Source of the DNA: Candidatus Omnitrophota bacterium
Lineage (GTDB): Bacteria; Omnitrophota; Gorgyraeia; 2-01-FULL-45-10
Length of the DNA stretch: 38,625 nt
NCBI GenBank assembly: GCA_030695905.1
Contig: JAUYOL010000004.1
Span: forward strand, 66,874 to 105,498
Reading direction: 5' to 3'
Position 1 is the stretch's first letter. Each line of letters opens with the position of its first letter. Shown one piece after another: positions 7,719 through 16,507 of the stretch. Both the position numbers and the translations under genes were made by a program. The notes under the pieces were generated by a model. That model was not told the origin of the DNA. It saw only the letters and a program-made list of their open reading frames with translations, and searched no databases.

Positions 7719-8513
7719 ATGACTTATAAAGTAAAATTAGAAGTTTTTGAGGGTCCGCTCGACCTTCTTTTGTATCTGATAAAGAAAGAAGAGCTGAATA
7801 TATCCGATATTCCTATAGCAAAGGTAACGGAGCAGTATCTGGAATATCTTGAGTTTATGCAGCTTCTCGACCTTGATATAGCCGGCGAGTTTCTGGTGAT
7901 GGCAGCAACTTTAATGCATATAAAATCAAAGATGCTGCTACCACCGGACCAGTTGGACCAGGAGGAGATAGAGGAAGATCCCAGGGCCGAACTCGTAAAG
8001 CGCCTTTTGGAGTACAAAAAGTTTAAAGAGGCCGCGTCCCAATTGGCGTCTATGGAGTCGCAGCAGAAGCATCTTTTTCCCAGGGTGGGTATAGCGGCGC
8101 CGGAAGAGGTCGCTATCCCTAAGGATATGCTCTTTGAGGCAAATCTATTCGACCTTATAACCGCGTTCACAAAAGTATTAAAAGATATTCCGAAAGACGT
8201 ATTTCACGAGGTTATAAAGGACGAATTTACCGTAGCGCAGAAGATGCACGATATTCTGCATATGATAGTCGAGAAGCCATCGATATTTTTTTTGGAGTTG
8301 TTTAAGGCGGCAAAGAGCAAAAGGGAGATGATAACGATATTTTTAGCGCTCCTGGAATTGATAAAACAAAAGGTTGTGGTAGTTAAACAGGCGCAGGCCT
8401 TTGATGATATAGAAATATTTCGTTGTACTGAGGAAATCCGCCCTAGAGAAACATCAGCGGATTCCGCGACCGAAGGGAGCGAAATAAAACCGGTAGGTGA
8501 GGGTAATGGATAG
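7719..8513 (+). CDS. scpA: Segregation and condensation protein ScpA
   Basis: ScpA is the kleisin that joins SMC and ScpB in the bacterial condensin complex. The 264 residues start with the family signature FEGPLDLLLYLIKKEEL, then ISDIPIAKVTEQYLEYL and AATLMHIKSKMLLP. The winged-helix C-terminal region follows (FLALLELIKQKVVVVKQAQAFDDIEIFR), and then a Ser/Glu-rich tail. The ATG directly abuts the trpS stop. The end overlaps scpB by 8 bases, as usual for this pair. No smc gene lies in the window. Confidence 0.93.
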   Translation: MTYKVKLEVFEGPLDLLLYLIKKEELNISDIPIAKVTEQYLEYLEFMQLLDLDIAGEFLVMAATLMHIKSKMLLPPDQLDQEEIEEDPRAELVKRLLEYKKFKEAASQLASMESQQKHLFPRVGIAAPEEVAIPKDMLFEANLFDLITAFTKVLKDIPKDVFHEVIKDEFTVAQKMHDILHMIVEKPSIFFLELFKAAKSKREMITIFLALLELIKQKVVVVKQAQAFDDIEIFRCTEEIRPRETSADSATEGSEIKPVGEGNG

Positions 8514-9192
8514 GAAAGAAGCGAAAAAAATAATAGAAGCTATACTTTTTGTAAGCGACAAGCCGGTGTCGATATCGACACTGAAAGATGTATTAAAAGA
8601 TATCGAACCGACGGAAGTAAGGACATGCATCGAAGAGTTAAATAACGAGTATAATTCTTATGACAGAAGTTTCAGTATAAAAGAGATAGCGGGCGGATTT
8701 CAGATGCTGACGGATCCTGTTTACAGCACCTGGATATCGTCGCTATACAAGAAGCCGGCGGACAGGATGACCGGCCCGGCGCTTGAAACACTCGCTATAA
8801 TAGCATATAAGCAACCTCTTACCAGAAGCGATATAGAAGTAATAAGGGGTGTCAATGTAGATGGCGTACTGCACACTTTAGAGGAACGAAACTTGATAAG
8901 GACCAGGGGGCGGGTTGATGCGCCAGGCAGGCCCATTCTATATGGCACCACAAACGAATTTTTACAGCATTTCGGTCTGAAGTCGCTGGAAGACCTGCCC
9001 AAATTAAAGGAGTTTCAGGAAAGTGACCTGGATTTTGTCAAAGAACAACAGAAGACGCAGGCTATCGATACGCAAACCGGTGAGTTAAAGACTATAGACA
9101 AAAGCCCTGAACAGACTACGGGGCTCGAGCCGGCCGTGACGGCTGAAAAGGAGAATAAAGATGGAACTGAAGGGCTTGAGAAGAGCAATTGA
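8506..9192 (+). CDS. scpB: Segregation and condensation protein ScpB
   Basis: The partner of ScpA, with tandem winged-helix domains. The 228 residues carry IIEAILFVSDKPVS at the N-terminus, LNNEYNSYDRSFSIKEIAGGFQM, and the very conserved LETLAIIAYKQPLTRSDIEVIRG-type core (about residues 87-109), followed by RGRVDAPGRPILYGTT. The ATG at 8506 is preferred over GTG 8497 because it gives the standard MDRKEAKKIIEA start and has GGTGAG just upstream. The last 50 residues are a variable charged tail (about 179-228). The final 32 bases overlap the start of pheA, whose ribosome-binding site AAGGAG is inside scpB. Confidence 0.92.
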   Translation: MDRKEAKKIIEAILFVSDKPVSISTLKDVLKDIEPTEVRTCIEELNNEYNSYDRSFSIKEIAGGFQMLTDPVYSTWISSLYKKPADRMTGPALETLAIIAYKQPLTRSDIEVIRGVNVDGVLHTLEERNLIRTRGRVDAPGRPILYGTTNEFLQHFGLKSLEDLPKLKEFQESDLDFVKEQQKTQAIDTQTGELKTIDKSPEQTTGLEPAVTAEKENKDGTEGLEKSN

Positions 9193-10231
9193 TTCCATTG
9201 ATTCGAAGATTTTGAATCTTTTGAATGAGCGCGCTAAGGTTACGCTTAAGATAGGCAAGATAAAATCGAAGTCGAACCAGTCTATCTATGTGCCGAATAG
9301 GGAGTCGGAAGTTTACGCCAGGCTTGCGAACAATAATAAGGGCCCGCTTTCGAATGCCGCGTTACAGGCCATATACAGAGAAGTTATGTCCAGCGCGCTG
9401 AATTTGGAAAAGCCACTGACGATAGCGTATCTTGGCCCTGTATATACATTCACACATTTGGCAAGCATGAAGAAGTTCGGTTCAAGCGTGGACTACTCAA
9501 GCTGTAACACCATTACATCTGTGTTCGACGAGGTTGATAAGGGAAGGGCTGATTATGGAGTCGTTCCTATTGAAAATTCGGTAGAAGGCGCTGTAAATCA
9601 TACTCTGGATATGTTCATAGATTCCGATCTTAAGATATGTTCGGAGATATACCTTGAGATATCGCACAGCCTTTTGTCCAAGGAATCCGACAGAAAAAAG
9701 ATAAAGAAGATATATTCCAAAGATCAGGTATTCGGCCAGTGCAGGCTGTGGTTAGAAGAGCACCTGCCTAATGTGACTTTAGTCGACGTGTCGAGCACCG
9801 CGAGAGCCGCCGAGATCGCTTCAAAAGAAAAGAATGCCGCATGCATAGCCAGTGAGCTTGCCGCGGGCAAATACGGTCTCAAAGTATTGAACCGATCCAT
9901 AGAAGATAACGCGCATAATGTTACGAGGTTCCTTGTCATAGGAAGGACCGAGGCGAGACAAACCAAGAAAGATAAGACGTCGATAATGTTCTCCCTTAAA
10001 GACAGAGTGGGAGCGCTGCACGACATCCTTATGCCTTTTAAGCACAATGGCATAAATCTTACCAAGATAGAGTCGAGGCCTTCTAAAGTGAATGCGTGGA
10101 AATATTATTTCTTCGTGGATATGGAAGGGCATCACGCGGATAAGAAAGTCGCCAAGGCCCTATCCATATTAAAGAAGAGCACCACATATTTAAAGATACT
10201 TGGTTCGTATCCCGCAGCCGACGTCATTTAA
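9161..10231 (+). CDS. pheA: Bifunctional chorismate mutase / prephenate dehydratase
   Basis: Converts chorismate to prephenate and then to phenylpyruvate, the precursor of phenylalanine. The 356 residues comprise an AroQ-type chorismate mutase domain (about 1-85; LRRAIDSIDSKILNLLNERAK, with RESEVYARL), a prephenate dehydratase domain (about 88-265; IAYLGPVYTFTHLA, GVVPIENSVEGAV and the catalytic NVTRFLVIGR), and a C-terminal ACT domain (about 275-350) with the ESRPSK phenylalanine-binding motif. Feedback inhibition by phenylalanine is expected from that motif. The start has AAGGAGAATAAAG before the ATG and lies inside scpB. It heads a run of aromatic amino acid genes (pheA, hisC, aroF, tyrA). 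Confidence 0.95.
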   Translation: MELKGLRRAIDSIDSKILNLLNERAKVTLKIGKIKSKSNQSIYVPNRESEVYARLANNNKGPLSNAALQAIYREVMSSALNLEKPLTIAYLGPVYTFTHLASMKKFGSSVDYSSCNTITSVFDEVDKGRADYGVVPIENSVEGAVNHTLDMFIDSDLKICSEIYLEISHSLLSKESDRKKIKKIYSKDQVFGQCRLWLEEHLPNVTLVDVSSTARAAEIASKEKNAACIASELAAGKYGLKVLNRSIEDNAHNVTRFLVIGRTEARQTKKDKTSIMFSLKDRVGALHDILMPFKHNGINLTKIESRPSKVNAWKYYFFVDMEGHHADKKVAKALSILKKSTTYLKILGSYPAADVI

Positions 10232-10274
10232 TGAGAGACCGTTGTACCCACCGGGTGGGTAATGGGGGTTATTA

Positions 10275-11381
10275 ATGAGCAAAATTGATAGATTATTTAG
10301 GAGCGAGATAGAGGATATACCGGTTTACATTCCCGGAAAGCCTATCGAAGAGGTCCAGAGAATGCTGGGCTTAAAACGCGTTATAAAGCTTGCTTCAAAC
10401 GAGAATCCGCTCGGGCCTTCGCCTAAGGCGGTATCGGCAATAAAGAGGGCGCTTAAGGACGCTAATAGATATCCTGACGCCGCGAGCTGGTACCTTAAGG
10501 CTAAGATAGCCACGACGCACAAGACCGAGATAGACAGGATAATTTGCGGAAACGGTTCCGATGAAATTATTATTCTGGCGATGAAGGCTTTTGTGAATAA
10601 AGGCGATGAAGTCATAATAGCCAAACCTACATTTTTGATATATCAGGTAGCGGCGGGGATAGCCGGCGCTAATATAAAATACGTTCCTTTAACAAAGAAC
10701 CTTAAATACGACCTTAAGGCTATGAAAAAAGCCGTTACCGACAAGACCAAGATAATCTTTATAGCCAATCCGGATAATCCGGCGGGAAGCTATGTAACAA
10801 AAAGAGAGCTCGATGAATTTTTTGACGGGCTGCCCAGCGATTGCCTTGTATATCTCGATGAAGCGTATTTTGAGCTGGCAAGCTATTTGGCAGAAGATTA
10901 TCCCAATGGCATCGATTACCTTGATAGGCAGAATCTAATAGTGGCCAGATCATTCTCGAAGATATACGGCCTTGCTGGTTTGAGAGTAGGTTATGGAGTT
11001 ACGAGCCCGCGCATAGTCCAATATCTGGATAAGTTCAGAGACCCGTTCAACGTTAACTGCCTTGCTCAGGCGGGAGCATGCGCCGCCATGGATGACAAAG
11101 AGTTTGTAAAAAAGACGCTGAAACTCGTAAAAGAAGAGAGGCAGTTCCTTTATAATTCTCTCGAAAAGATGGGCCTTGAATACGTAAAGACCGTGACAAA
11201 TTTCATGATGATAAATGTTAAAAGAGATTCTAAGAAAGTGTTTGAAGATATGATATGCAAGGGTATCATAATACGCGATATGAAGCCGTGGGGTTATGAT
11301 ACATTCATACGTGTAAGCGTCGGTACGCGTCAGGAAAATAATATATTCATAGAGACACTCAAAAAGATACTGGCCAAATAG
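10275..11381 (+). CDS. hisC: Histidinol-phosphate/aromatic aminotransferase
   Basis: A PLP-dependent class I/II aminotransferase of 368 residues. It contains LASNENPLGPSPKAVSAI, the cofactor phosphate contact region GNGSDEIIILAMKAF, NPDNPAGSYV, and the Schiff-base lysine Lys229 in SFSKIYGLAGLRVGYG. The C-terminal FIRVSVGTRQEN is typical of HisC. By sequence it belongs to the HisC subgroup. No other histidine gene is nearby and it sits between pheA and aroF/tyrA, so I infer that it also, or mainly, transaminates phenylpyruvate and 4-hydroxyphenylpyruvate (or prephenate). The GGGGG/TTATTA stretch before the ATG is a modest ribosome-binding site. The short spacer after pheA holds a small ACCCA/TGGGT hairpin. 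Confidence 0.88.
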   Translation: MSKIDRLFRSEIEDIPVYIPGKPIEEVQRMLGLKRVIKLASNENPLGPSPKAVSAIKRALKDANRYPDAASWYLKAKIATTHKTEIDRIICGNGSDEIIILAMKAFVNKGDEVIIAKPTFLIYQVAAGIAGANIKYVPLTKNLKYDLKAMKKAVTDKTKIIFIANPDNPAGSYVTKRELDEFFDGLPSDCLVYLDEAYFELASYLAEDYPNGIDYLDRQNLIVARSFSKIYGLAGLRVGYGVTSPRIVQYLDKFRDPFNVNCLAQAGACAAMDDKEFVKKTLKLVKEERQFLYNSLEKMGLEYVKTVTNFMMINVKRDSKKVFEDMICKGIIIRDMKPWGYDTFIRVSVGTRQENNIFIETLKKILAK

Positions 11382-11394
11382 GAGATTTAAATAG

Positions 11395-12411
11395 ATGATC
11401 ATCGTAATGCAGCCGGGCGCGTCCAAAAAGGACGTAAGCCATCTTGTAGAGAAGATAAAGAAGCTGGGTTTAAAGCCGTGGGTTTCCGCGGGCGTTGAGA
11501 GGACTATAGTAGGCGTTATCGGCGAAGAGGATATTTTGAGAATACAGCCGCTTGAGGCATTCCGCGGCGTTGAGAAGGTAATGCCGATATTAAAGCCTTA
11601 TAAGCTGGCATCCAAAGATTTTAAAAAAGAGGCTAGCGTAATAGATATAGGAAACGGGGTAAAGGTAGGCGGCAAGAAACTTGTTGTAATGGCCGGTCCA
11701 TGTTCCGTTGAAAACGAGAAGCTCCTTATCGACATAGCGAAGAAAGTCAAAAAGGCGGGCGCGACAGTCTTAAGAGGCGGAGCTTTTAAGCCCAGGACCT
11801 CTCCATATGCTTTTCAGGGGTTAGGGTTGAAGGGTTTAAAGTTTTTAGCTAATGCCAGGAAAGAGACAGGGTTGCCTATAGTAACAGAAGTCATGGATAC
11901 GCGCGATGTGGAAGTTATAGCCAAATATGCCGATGTGTTTCAGATAGGCGCGCGTAATATGCAGAACTTCAATTTATTAAAAGAGGTCGGCAAGGCCAGG
12001 AAGCCGGTGCTTTTAAAGCGAGGAATGTCCAATACGATAAAAGAATTACTGATGTCCGCCGAGTATGTTCTTTCGGAGGGTAACTTTAACGTCATACTCT
12101 GCGAAAGAGGCATAAGGACTTTTGAAGACTCCACAAGGTTTACCATGGATATAAACGCGGTACCTGTGGTAAAAAGCTTAAGTCATCTGCCGATAATAGT
12201 GGATCCGTCTCACGCTACGGGCAAATGGGGGCTTGTTGAGCCGTGCGCGAAGGCGGGAATAGCCGCCGGAGCGGACGGGTTGATCGTAGAAGTCCATACT
12301 AAGCCGGAGGAAGCTATGTCCGACGGTGAACAGTCGTTATTACCGGAAAATTTCGAGCATCTCATGAAGGAAGTGGCGAGGGTAGCGAAGTCGGTCGATA
12401 GAGAATTATAA
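11395..12411 (+). CDS. aroF: 3-deoxy-7-phosphoheptulonate (DAHP) synthase, type I-beta
   Basis: First enzyme of the shikimate pathway, joining PEP and erythrose 4-phosphate. The 338 residues start with a ferredoxin-like regulatory domain (about 1-70; [20 protein letters not shown]), as in the Thermotoga type I-beta enzyme. The TIM-barrel domain follows, with the metal-binding Cys in MAGPCSVE, the substrate-binding [24 protein letters not shown], the metal-ligand His in DPSHATG and [17 protein letters not shown] at the C-terminus. The N-terminal domain is the likely feedback-control site for tyrosine or phenylalanine. It starts 13 bases after hisC and ends 3 bases before tyrA. Confidence 0.95.
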   Translation: MIIVMQPGASKKDVSHLVEKIKKLGLKPWVSAGVERTIVGVIGEEDILRIQPLEAFRGVEKVMPILKPYKLASKDFKKEASVIDIGNGVKVGGKKLVVMAGPCSVENEKLLIDIAKKVKKAGATVLRGGAFKPRTSPYAFQGLGLKGLKFLANARKETGLPIVTEVMDTRDVEVIAKYADVFQIGARNMQNFNLLKEVGKARKPVLLKRGMSNTIKELLMSAEYVLSEGNFNVILCERGIRTFEDSTRFTMDINAVPVVKSLSHLPIIVDPSHATGKWGLVEPCAKAGIAAGADGLIVEVHTKPEEAMSDGEQSLLPENFEHLMKEVARVAKSVDREL

Positions 12412-12414
12412 AAA

Positions 12415-13278
12415 ATGAAATTTAATAAGATTGCGATAATAGGCGTGGGATTGATAGGCGGGTCGATAGGCCTGGCGATCAAAAAAAGACGTATTGCCAA
12501 AGAAACTATCGGTGTATTCAGGCACGCGTCGACTTTGAAGAAAGCGCTTAAAGCGCGCTCTGTCGATAAAGCTACTATGTCTATTCGCGAAGGCGTGAAG
12601 GATGCGGATCTTATCATAGCCGCATCGCCGGTACATTCGATACCTGTTTTAGTAAAAGAAGCCGCAAGATATGCCAGGCCGGGCGCAATAATCACCGATG
12701 TCGGGAGCACGAAGAGCTGGATCGTAGGTAGCGTCGAAAAAATATTGGAAAACCATAGCGCCATATATTTTGTAGGATCGCATCCTATGGCGGGATCCGA
12801 GCATGCCGGTGTAGAATACGCAAGAGCGGATCTTTTGACGGGCGCTCCCTGTATAGTAACGAAGGACTTAAAAACAGATGGAGCTGCATTAAAAAAAGTA
12901 ATAAATTTTTGGAAATCGCTGGGCGCTAAAGTTAAAGTTATGAGTCCGGCCGCACATGACAGAAGCGTTTCACTTATAAGCCATTTGCCGCATATTGTGG
13001 CGTTTGGCCTGGCAGGCGCTGTGCCGGGAAAAGAACTTCAATACGCGGCTGAAGGATTTAAAGACACAACACGCGTGGCGTCGAGCGACCCCGAATTGTG
13101 GGCCGATATATTTTTAACAAACAATATAGAAGTAGTTAAAGCAGGCAGGCTCTTTGAGAAATATTATAAAGATATATTAAATGCGGTATCGAGCGGCGAT
13201 TATTCAAAGACGGTCAGTATATTAAAGAGAGCTAAAGACAAAAGAGATAAGTTTATCTATGGCAGGACCGGGCGCTAA
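12415..13278 (+). CDS. tyrA: Prephenate dehydrogenase
   Basis: Oxidises prephenate to 4-hydroxyphenylpyruvate for tyrosine synthesis; arogenate is a possible alternative substrate. The 287 residues have a Rossmann NAD(P) motif at the N-terminus (IIGVGLIGGSIGLAI), ADLIIAASPVHSI, the conserved DVGSTK and GSHPMAGSEHAGVEYA, and a helical dimerisation domain (HDRSVSLISHLPHIVAFGLA). No ACT or chorismate mutase domain is attached, consistent with the mutase being fused to pheA and control lying elsewhere. It overlaps the start of cmk by 20 bases. aroA, often between tyrA and cmk, is missing here. Confidence 0.94.
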   Translation: MKFNKIAIIGVGLIGGSIGLAIKKRRIAKETIGVFRHASTLKKALKARSVDKATMSIREGVKDADLIIAASPVHSIPVLVKEAARYARPGAIITDVGSTKSWIVGSVEKILENHSAIYFVGSHPMAGSEHAGVEYARADLLTGAPCIVTKDLKTDGAALKKVINFWKSLGAKVKVMSPAAHDRSVSLISHLPHIVAFGLAGAVPGKELQYAAEGFKDTTRVASSDPELWADIFLTNNIEVVKAGRLFEKYYKDILNAVSSGDYSKTVSILKRAKDKRDKFIYGRTGR

Positions 13279-13930
13279 GAATTTGATAATCGCTATCGAC
13301 GGACCGGCTGGAAGCGGTAAGTCCACAGTTTCCAAGCTTGTCGCCAAGAAGCTCTGTCTTCTATATATAGATACAGGCGCGATGTACAGGGCTTTGACGC
13401 TAAAGGCTATGAATAAGCGCGTCAATCTGGAAGATGAGAAGGCGCTTACCGATTTAGCGAAGTCGACAAAGATAGAGTTAAAATACGCCGGCAGTCTTCA
13501 CGTGATCCTGGACGGGGAAGATGTAAGCGGCCCCATAAGGACGCCGGAAGTGACAGCAAATGTAAAATATATAGCCAGGACTCCCGGTGTGCGGCATGAG
13601 ATGGTGAAGTTGCAGCGCGCTCTTGGGGAAAACCAGGGCGGAGTGCTTGAAGGTAGAGACATCGGTACGGTAGTATTTCCCGACGCGGATTATAAATTTT
13701 ATCTGGACGCGAGCCCGCAGGTAAGAGCCAAGAGGCGCCTCAAGGACCTGCTCGCGATAGGCAAGAAGAGCATAGTTGAGGATGTTAAGAAGGATATTAT
13801 AGCCAGGGATGAATCCGATATGAATAGGGATGTAGGCGCCCTCAAAATCGCACCCGGAGCTATAGTGGTTGATACGACAAATTTATCAATAGACCAGGTC
13901 GTCGAGACCTTGATTAGCCATATAGTATAA
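13259..13930 (+). CDS. cmk: Cytidylate kinase
   Basis: Phosphorylates CMP and dCMP. The 223 residues show the P-loop GPAGSGKST (about residues 15-23), DTGAMYRAL, the substrate-binding LEGRDIGTVVFPDA, and the lid region AKRRLKDLL followed by RDESDMNRDVGALKIAPGAIVVDTT. The ATG at 13259 lies inside tyrA; the first 7-8 residues are non-conserved, and an in-frame TTG near 13283 is an alternative start. The cmk-ispH-rpsA order is widespread in bacteria and supports all three calls. Confidence 0.94.
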   Translation: MAGPGAKNLIIAIDGPAGSGKSTVSKLVAKKLCLLYIDTGAMYRALTLKAMNKRVNLEDEKALTDLAKSTKIELKYAGSLHVILDGEDVSGPIRTPEVTANVKYIARTPGVRHEMVKLQRALGENQGGVLEGRDIGTVVFPDADYKFYLDASPQVRAKRRLKDLLAIGKKSIVEDVKKDIIARDESDMNRDVGALKIAPGAIVVDTTNLSIDQVVETLISHIV

Positions 13931-13944
13931 GGGCAAAGATTCAA

Positions 13945-14823
13945 ATGCCGGTAAAATTAGCTAAAAAGGTCGGTTTTTGTTTCGGCGTTAAACGCGCGAT
14001 AGATATCGCCGAAGATGTTATAAAAAAAGAAGTAAGCGCGTATTCTTTAGGCTCGCTGATCCATAACAGGCAAGTGGTTGAAGCTCTCTCAGCTCGCGGC
14101 CTTAAAGTCATAGACGATATAGATAAGGTAAAGAGCGGCTGCATAGTAATATCATCACACGGCATAAGCCCGTATAAAGCGGAAGAGATAAAGAGACGTT
14201 CTTTGAAACTGGTTGATACTACATGTCCTTTCGTCAGGAATGCGCAGGATATAGCCAAGCGTTTGAGCCAGGCGGGCTACAGGGTAATAATAGTGGGCGA
14301 TGCCAATCATCCCGAAGTCAAAGCGCTGGTAGATTTTGCCGGCAAAAACGTAAGCGTTATAAAAGATGTAAAAGGTATAAAGGCATTACGCTTAAAGCCA
14401 AAAGAAAAGATCGGGATATTGTCCCAGACGACACAGGCGATGAACAATTTTTTGCCGGTTGTCAGGTCGGTAATAGACGCTAAGCCCGGAGAGTTGCGGG
14501 TATTCAACACAATATGCAGGGATGCTGAAGACAGACAGCTGGCGGCGCAGGACCTGGCGCAAGATGTCGATCTTATGCTTATAGTCGGAGGCCGCAACAG
14601 CGCCAACACAAAAAGATTATTGGAGGTCTGCAAGAAGATATTAAAGAATTCCTACCTTATAGAGACCTGTAAGGATTTGAAGGATGCATGGTTTAAAAAG
14701 GCGAAGACGGTCGGAATAACAAGCGGCGCGTCGACGCCCGATTGGATAGTAAAAGATGTCGCAAGCGAAGTAGGAGCACAATTAAAAAATAAAAAGGAAA
14801 GGAAGGTTGCAAATAGTAAATGA
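13945..14823 (+). CDS. ispH: 4-hydroxy-3-methylbut-2-enyl diphosphate reductase
   Basis: Last step of the non-mevalonate pathway, making IPP and DMAPP from HMBPP. The 292 residues carry the three cysteines that hold the iron-sulfur cluster: Cys12 (GFCFGVKRA), Cys94 (DTTCPFV) and Cys191 (NTICRDA). Also visible are SSHGISPYKAEEI, VVGDANHPEV, SQTTQAMNNF, VVGGRNSANTKRL-like and GITSGASTPDWIV, all family signatures. The upstream neighbour enzyme IspG appears to be encoded at the left edge of the window. The stop overlaps the rpsA ATG by 4 bases, so ispH and rpsA are translationally coupled. Confidence 0.96.
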   Translation: MPVKLAKKVGFCFGVKRAIDIAEDVIKKEVSAYSLGSLIHNRQVVEALSARGLKVIDDIDKVKSGCIVISSHGISPYKAEEIKRRSLKLVDTTCPFVRNAQDIAKRLSQAGYRVIIVGDANHPEVKALVDFAGKNVSVIKDVKGIKALRLKPKEKIGILSQTTQAMNNFLPVVRSVIDAKPGELRVFNTICRDAEDRQLAAQDLAQDVDLMLIVGGRNSANTKRLLEVCKKILKNSYLIETCKDLKDAWFKKAKTVGITSGASTPDWIVKDVASEVGAQLKNKKERKVANSK

Positions 14824-16424
14824 CAAAAGAGAAGAATGATGTAGATGTAGAAAATAATGAAATGAAGGATGTACCCAAGAGCGAATTTCAAAGGCTCTAC
14901 GAGGAATCTATCACGACTTTCAACGATGGTGAGATAGTAAAAGGCAAGATAGTCAATATCACTTCAAAGGAAGTCATAGTAGATATCGGCTATAAGTCCG
15001 AAGGCGCGATCTCCATATCTGAATTTTCCGATTCGGATGCTTTGAAGATAGGCGATGAAGTTGAAGTGTATCTGGAATCAAAGGAAGACGAAAACGGCAT
15101 GGTTGTGTTGTCGAAACAAAAAGCCGAGCGCGCGGTAGGCTGGGATATGGTTATCTCAAGATACGGCGAAGGCGATGTTGTCGACGGCAAGATATCGAAG
15201 AAGGTAAAAGGCGGCTTCATGGTCGATATCGGGGTTGAGGCGTTTCTACCCGCCAGCCAGGCTGCGCTTAAGTCTTTCGGTAACTTAAATCAGATGGTCG
15301 GCCAGGTATTTCCGTTCAAGATAATCAAGATAAACAAGCCGAGGAAGAATATCGTGGTATCGCGCAAAGACGCCATGCAGCAGCAGAATACCGAAGACAA
15401 GAAGAAGGTCTTCGAGACTCTGCAAAAAGGCTCTACCATAAGCGGTGTTGTGAGAAATATCACTGACTTTGGCGCGTTTGTAGAAATAAATGCCGGGATA
15501 ATAGGGTTACTGCATATTACCGACATGAGCTGGGGCAGGGTCTCTCACCCGAGCGAAGTTCTTGCTATTGGCGATACTATAGAGGTAGTGGTCCTCGATT
15601 TCGACGCGAATACCATGAAGGTGTCGCTCGGATTAAAGCAGAAGACGGCCAATCCGTGGGAAACAGTCGATACTAAATATCCCGCCGGAAGCAAGGTAAA
15701 GGGGACAGTTGTAAACCTGATGCCTTACGGCGCGTTTATCGAGTTGGAAAAGGGCGTCGAGGGACTCCTGCACATATCGGAGTTATCCTGGACGAAGAAA
15801 TACAACCACCCGAACGAACTGCTTGCTATAGGCGACAGGATTGAAGCATCGGTGATAGATACGGATAAGGCGAACCGCAAGATATCCCTTGGATTGAAGC
15901 AACTTGAATCAAATCCGTGGGTGGAAGTCGAAGCGAAATATCCGGTAGGAACGAAGGTAAAAGGAAAGATACGCAATCTCACCGACTATGGAGCATTCGT
16001 TGAACTTGAGGACGGCATAGACGGACTGATCCATGTCTCTGACATATCATGGACCAAGAGAATAGGCCATCCTAAGGATGTATTCAAGAAGGGCGAAAAG
16101 GTAGAGGCGGTTATCTTGGCTGTAGACGCTACCAATAGAAAGATATCGCTCGGATTGAAACAGCTTACACAGGATCCGTGGGATGAGATAGCGGGCAAGT
16201 ACGCGCCGGACGCTCAGATGAATGGCAAGGTAACGAAGGTCGCAAACTTCGGCCTATTCGTCGAAATAGACAAGGATCTCGAGGGCTTGGCTCATATCTC
16301 CGAAATATCGCTGGCCGAAGGCGAGAAACTCGAAGAGAAATACAAAGTCGGCGACGAGATAAAGGTGAAAGTAGTGAAGGTTGACTCGATCCAGCACAAG
16401 ATCGCGTTGAGCTTGAAAGTATAG
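14820..16424 (+). CDS. rpsA: 30S ribosomal protein S1 (six S1 domains)
   Basis: S1 binds mRNA leaders and helps load them on the 30S subunit. The 534 residues hold six S1 domains, at about 32-100, 118-186, 203-272, 289-358, 376-445 and 463-532. Domains 3-6 have the classic 'GAFVE...GLLHISELSW' RNA-binding pattern and share the linker 'SLGLKQ..xxPW'. The first two are divergent, as in other S1 proteins where they anchor to the ribosome. It starts inside the ispH stop (ATGA). After the stop, ATTTGA/TCAAAT can form a short hairpin (16425-16443), but it lacks a good T-run, so the end of this long operon is not sharply marked. Confidence 0.95.
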   Translation: MTKEKNDVDVENNEMKDVPKSEFQRLYEESITTFNDGEIVKGKIVNITSKEVIVDIGYKSEGAISISEFSDSDALKIGDEVEVYLESKEDENGMVVLSKQKAERAVGWDMVISRYGEGDVVDGKISKKVKGGFMVDIGVEAFLPASQAALKSFGNLNQMVGQVFPFKIIKINKPRKNIVVSRKDAMQQQNTEDKKKVFETLQKGSTISGVVRNITDFGAFVEINAGIIGLLHITDMSWGRVSHPSEVLAIGDTIEVVVLDFDANTMKVSLGLKQKTANPWETVDTKYPAGSKVKGTVVNLMPYGAFIELEKGVEGLLHISELSWTKKYNHPNELLAIGDRIEASVIDTDKANRKISLGLKQLESNPWVEVEAKYPVGTKVKGKIRNLTDYGAFVELEDGIDGLIHVSDISWTKRIGHPKDVFKKGEKVEAVILAVDATNRKISLGLKQLTQDPWDEIAGKYAPDAQMNGKVTKVANFGLFVEIDKDLEGLAHISEISLAEGEKLEEKYKVGDEIKVKVVKVDSIQHKIALSLKV

Positions 16425-16448
16425 ATTTGACTAAAAATCAAATTATTC

Positions 16449-16477
16449 TTGACAAATAGATAAATCAATGGTATACT
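16449..16477 (+). promoter_or_regulatory. Promoter of the giant secreted protein gene
   Basis: TTGACA (16449-16454), a 17-base spacer and TATACT (16472-16477). Transcription should begin near 16484, giving a leader of about 24 bases with a strong Shine-Dalgarno, GAGGAGG (16494-16500), 7 bases before the ATG. The gene is therefore expected to be well expressed unless it is repressed through the overlapping inverted repeat. Confidence 0.88.
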
Positions 16478-16507
16478 CTTCCTAATAGTTATTGAGGAGG
16501 GTATACC
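16470..16507. promoter_or_regulatory. Inverted repeat over the -10 box and ribosome-binding site
   Basis: GGTATAC (16470-16476) and GTATACC (16501-16507) are perfect inverted copies. The inner bases CTTCC and GGAGG extend the match to about 12 pairs with two G-T pairs. The left arm contains the -10 box. The right arm abuts the Shine-Dalgarno and touches the ATG. The left arm is upstream of the expected transcription start, so the symmetry cannot act as an RNA hairpin from this promoter. A DNA operator for a dimeric regulator is the likelier reading. Confidence 0.55.

Noticed and set aside
12210-12764. A 184-codon minus-strand open frame across aroF and tyrA
   Set aside because: It lies opposite two well-conserved enzymes in coding frame and has no domain or start signal of its own.
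16425-16448. Terminator after rpsA
   Set aside because: The ATTTGA/TCAAAT stem has six A/T-rich pairs and is followed by ATTATTCTT rather than a T-run, too weak to list as a feature.
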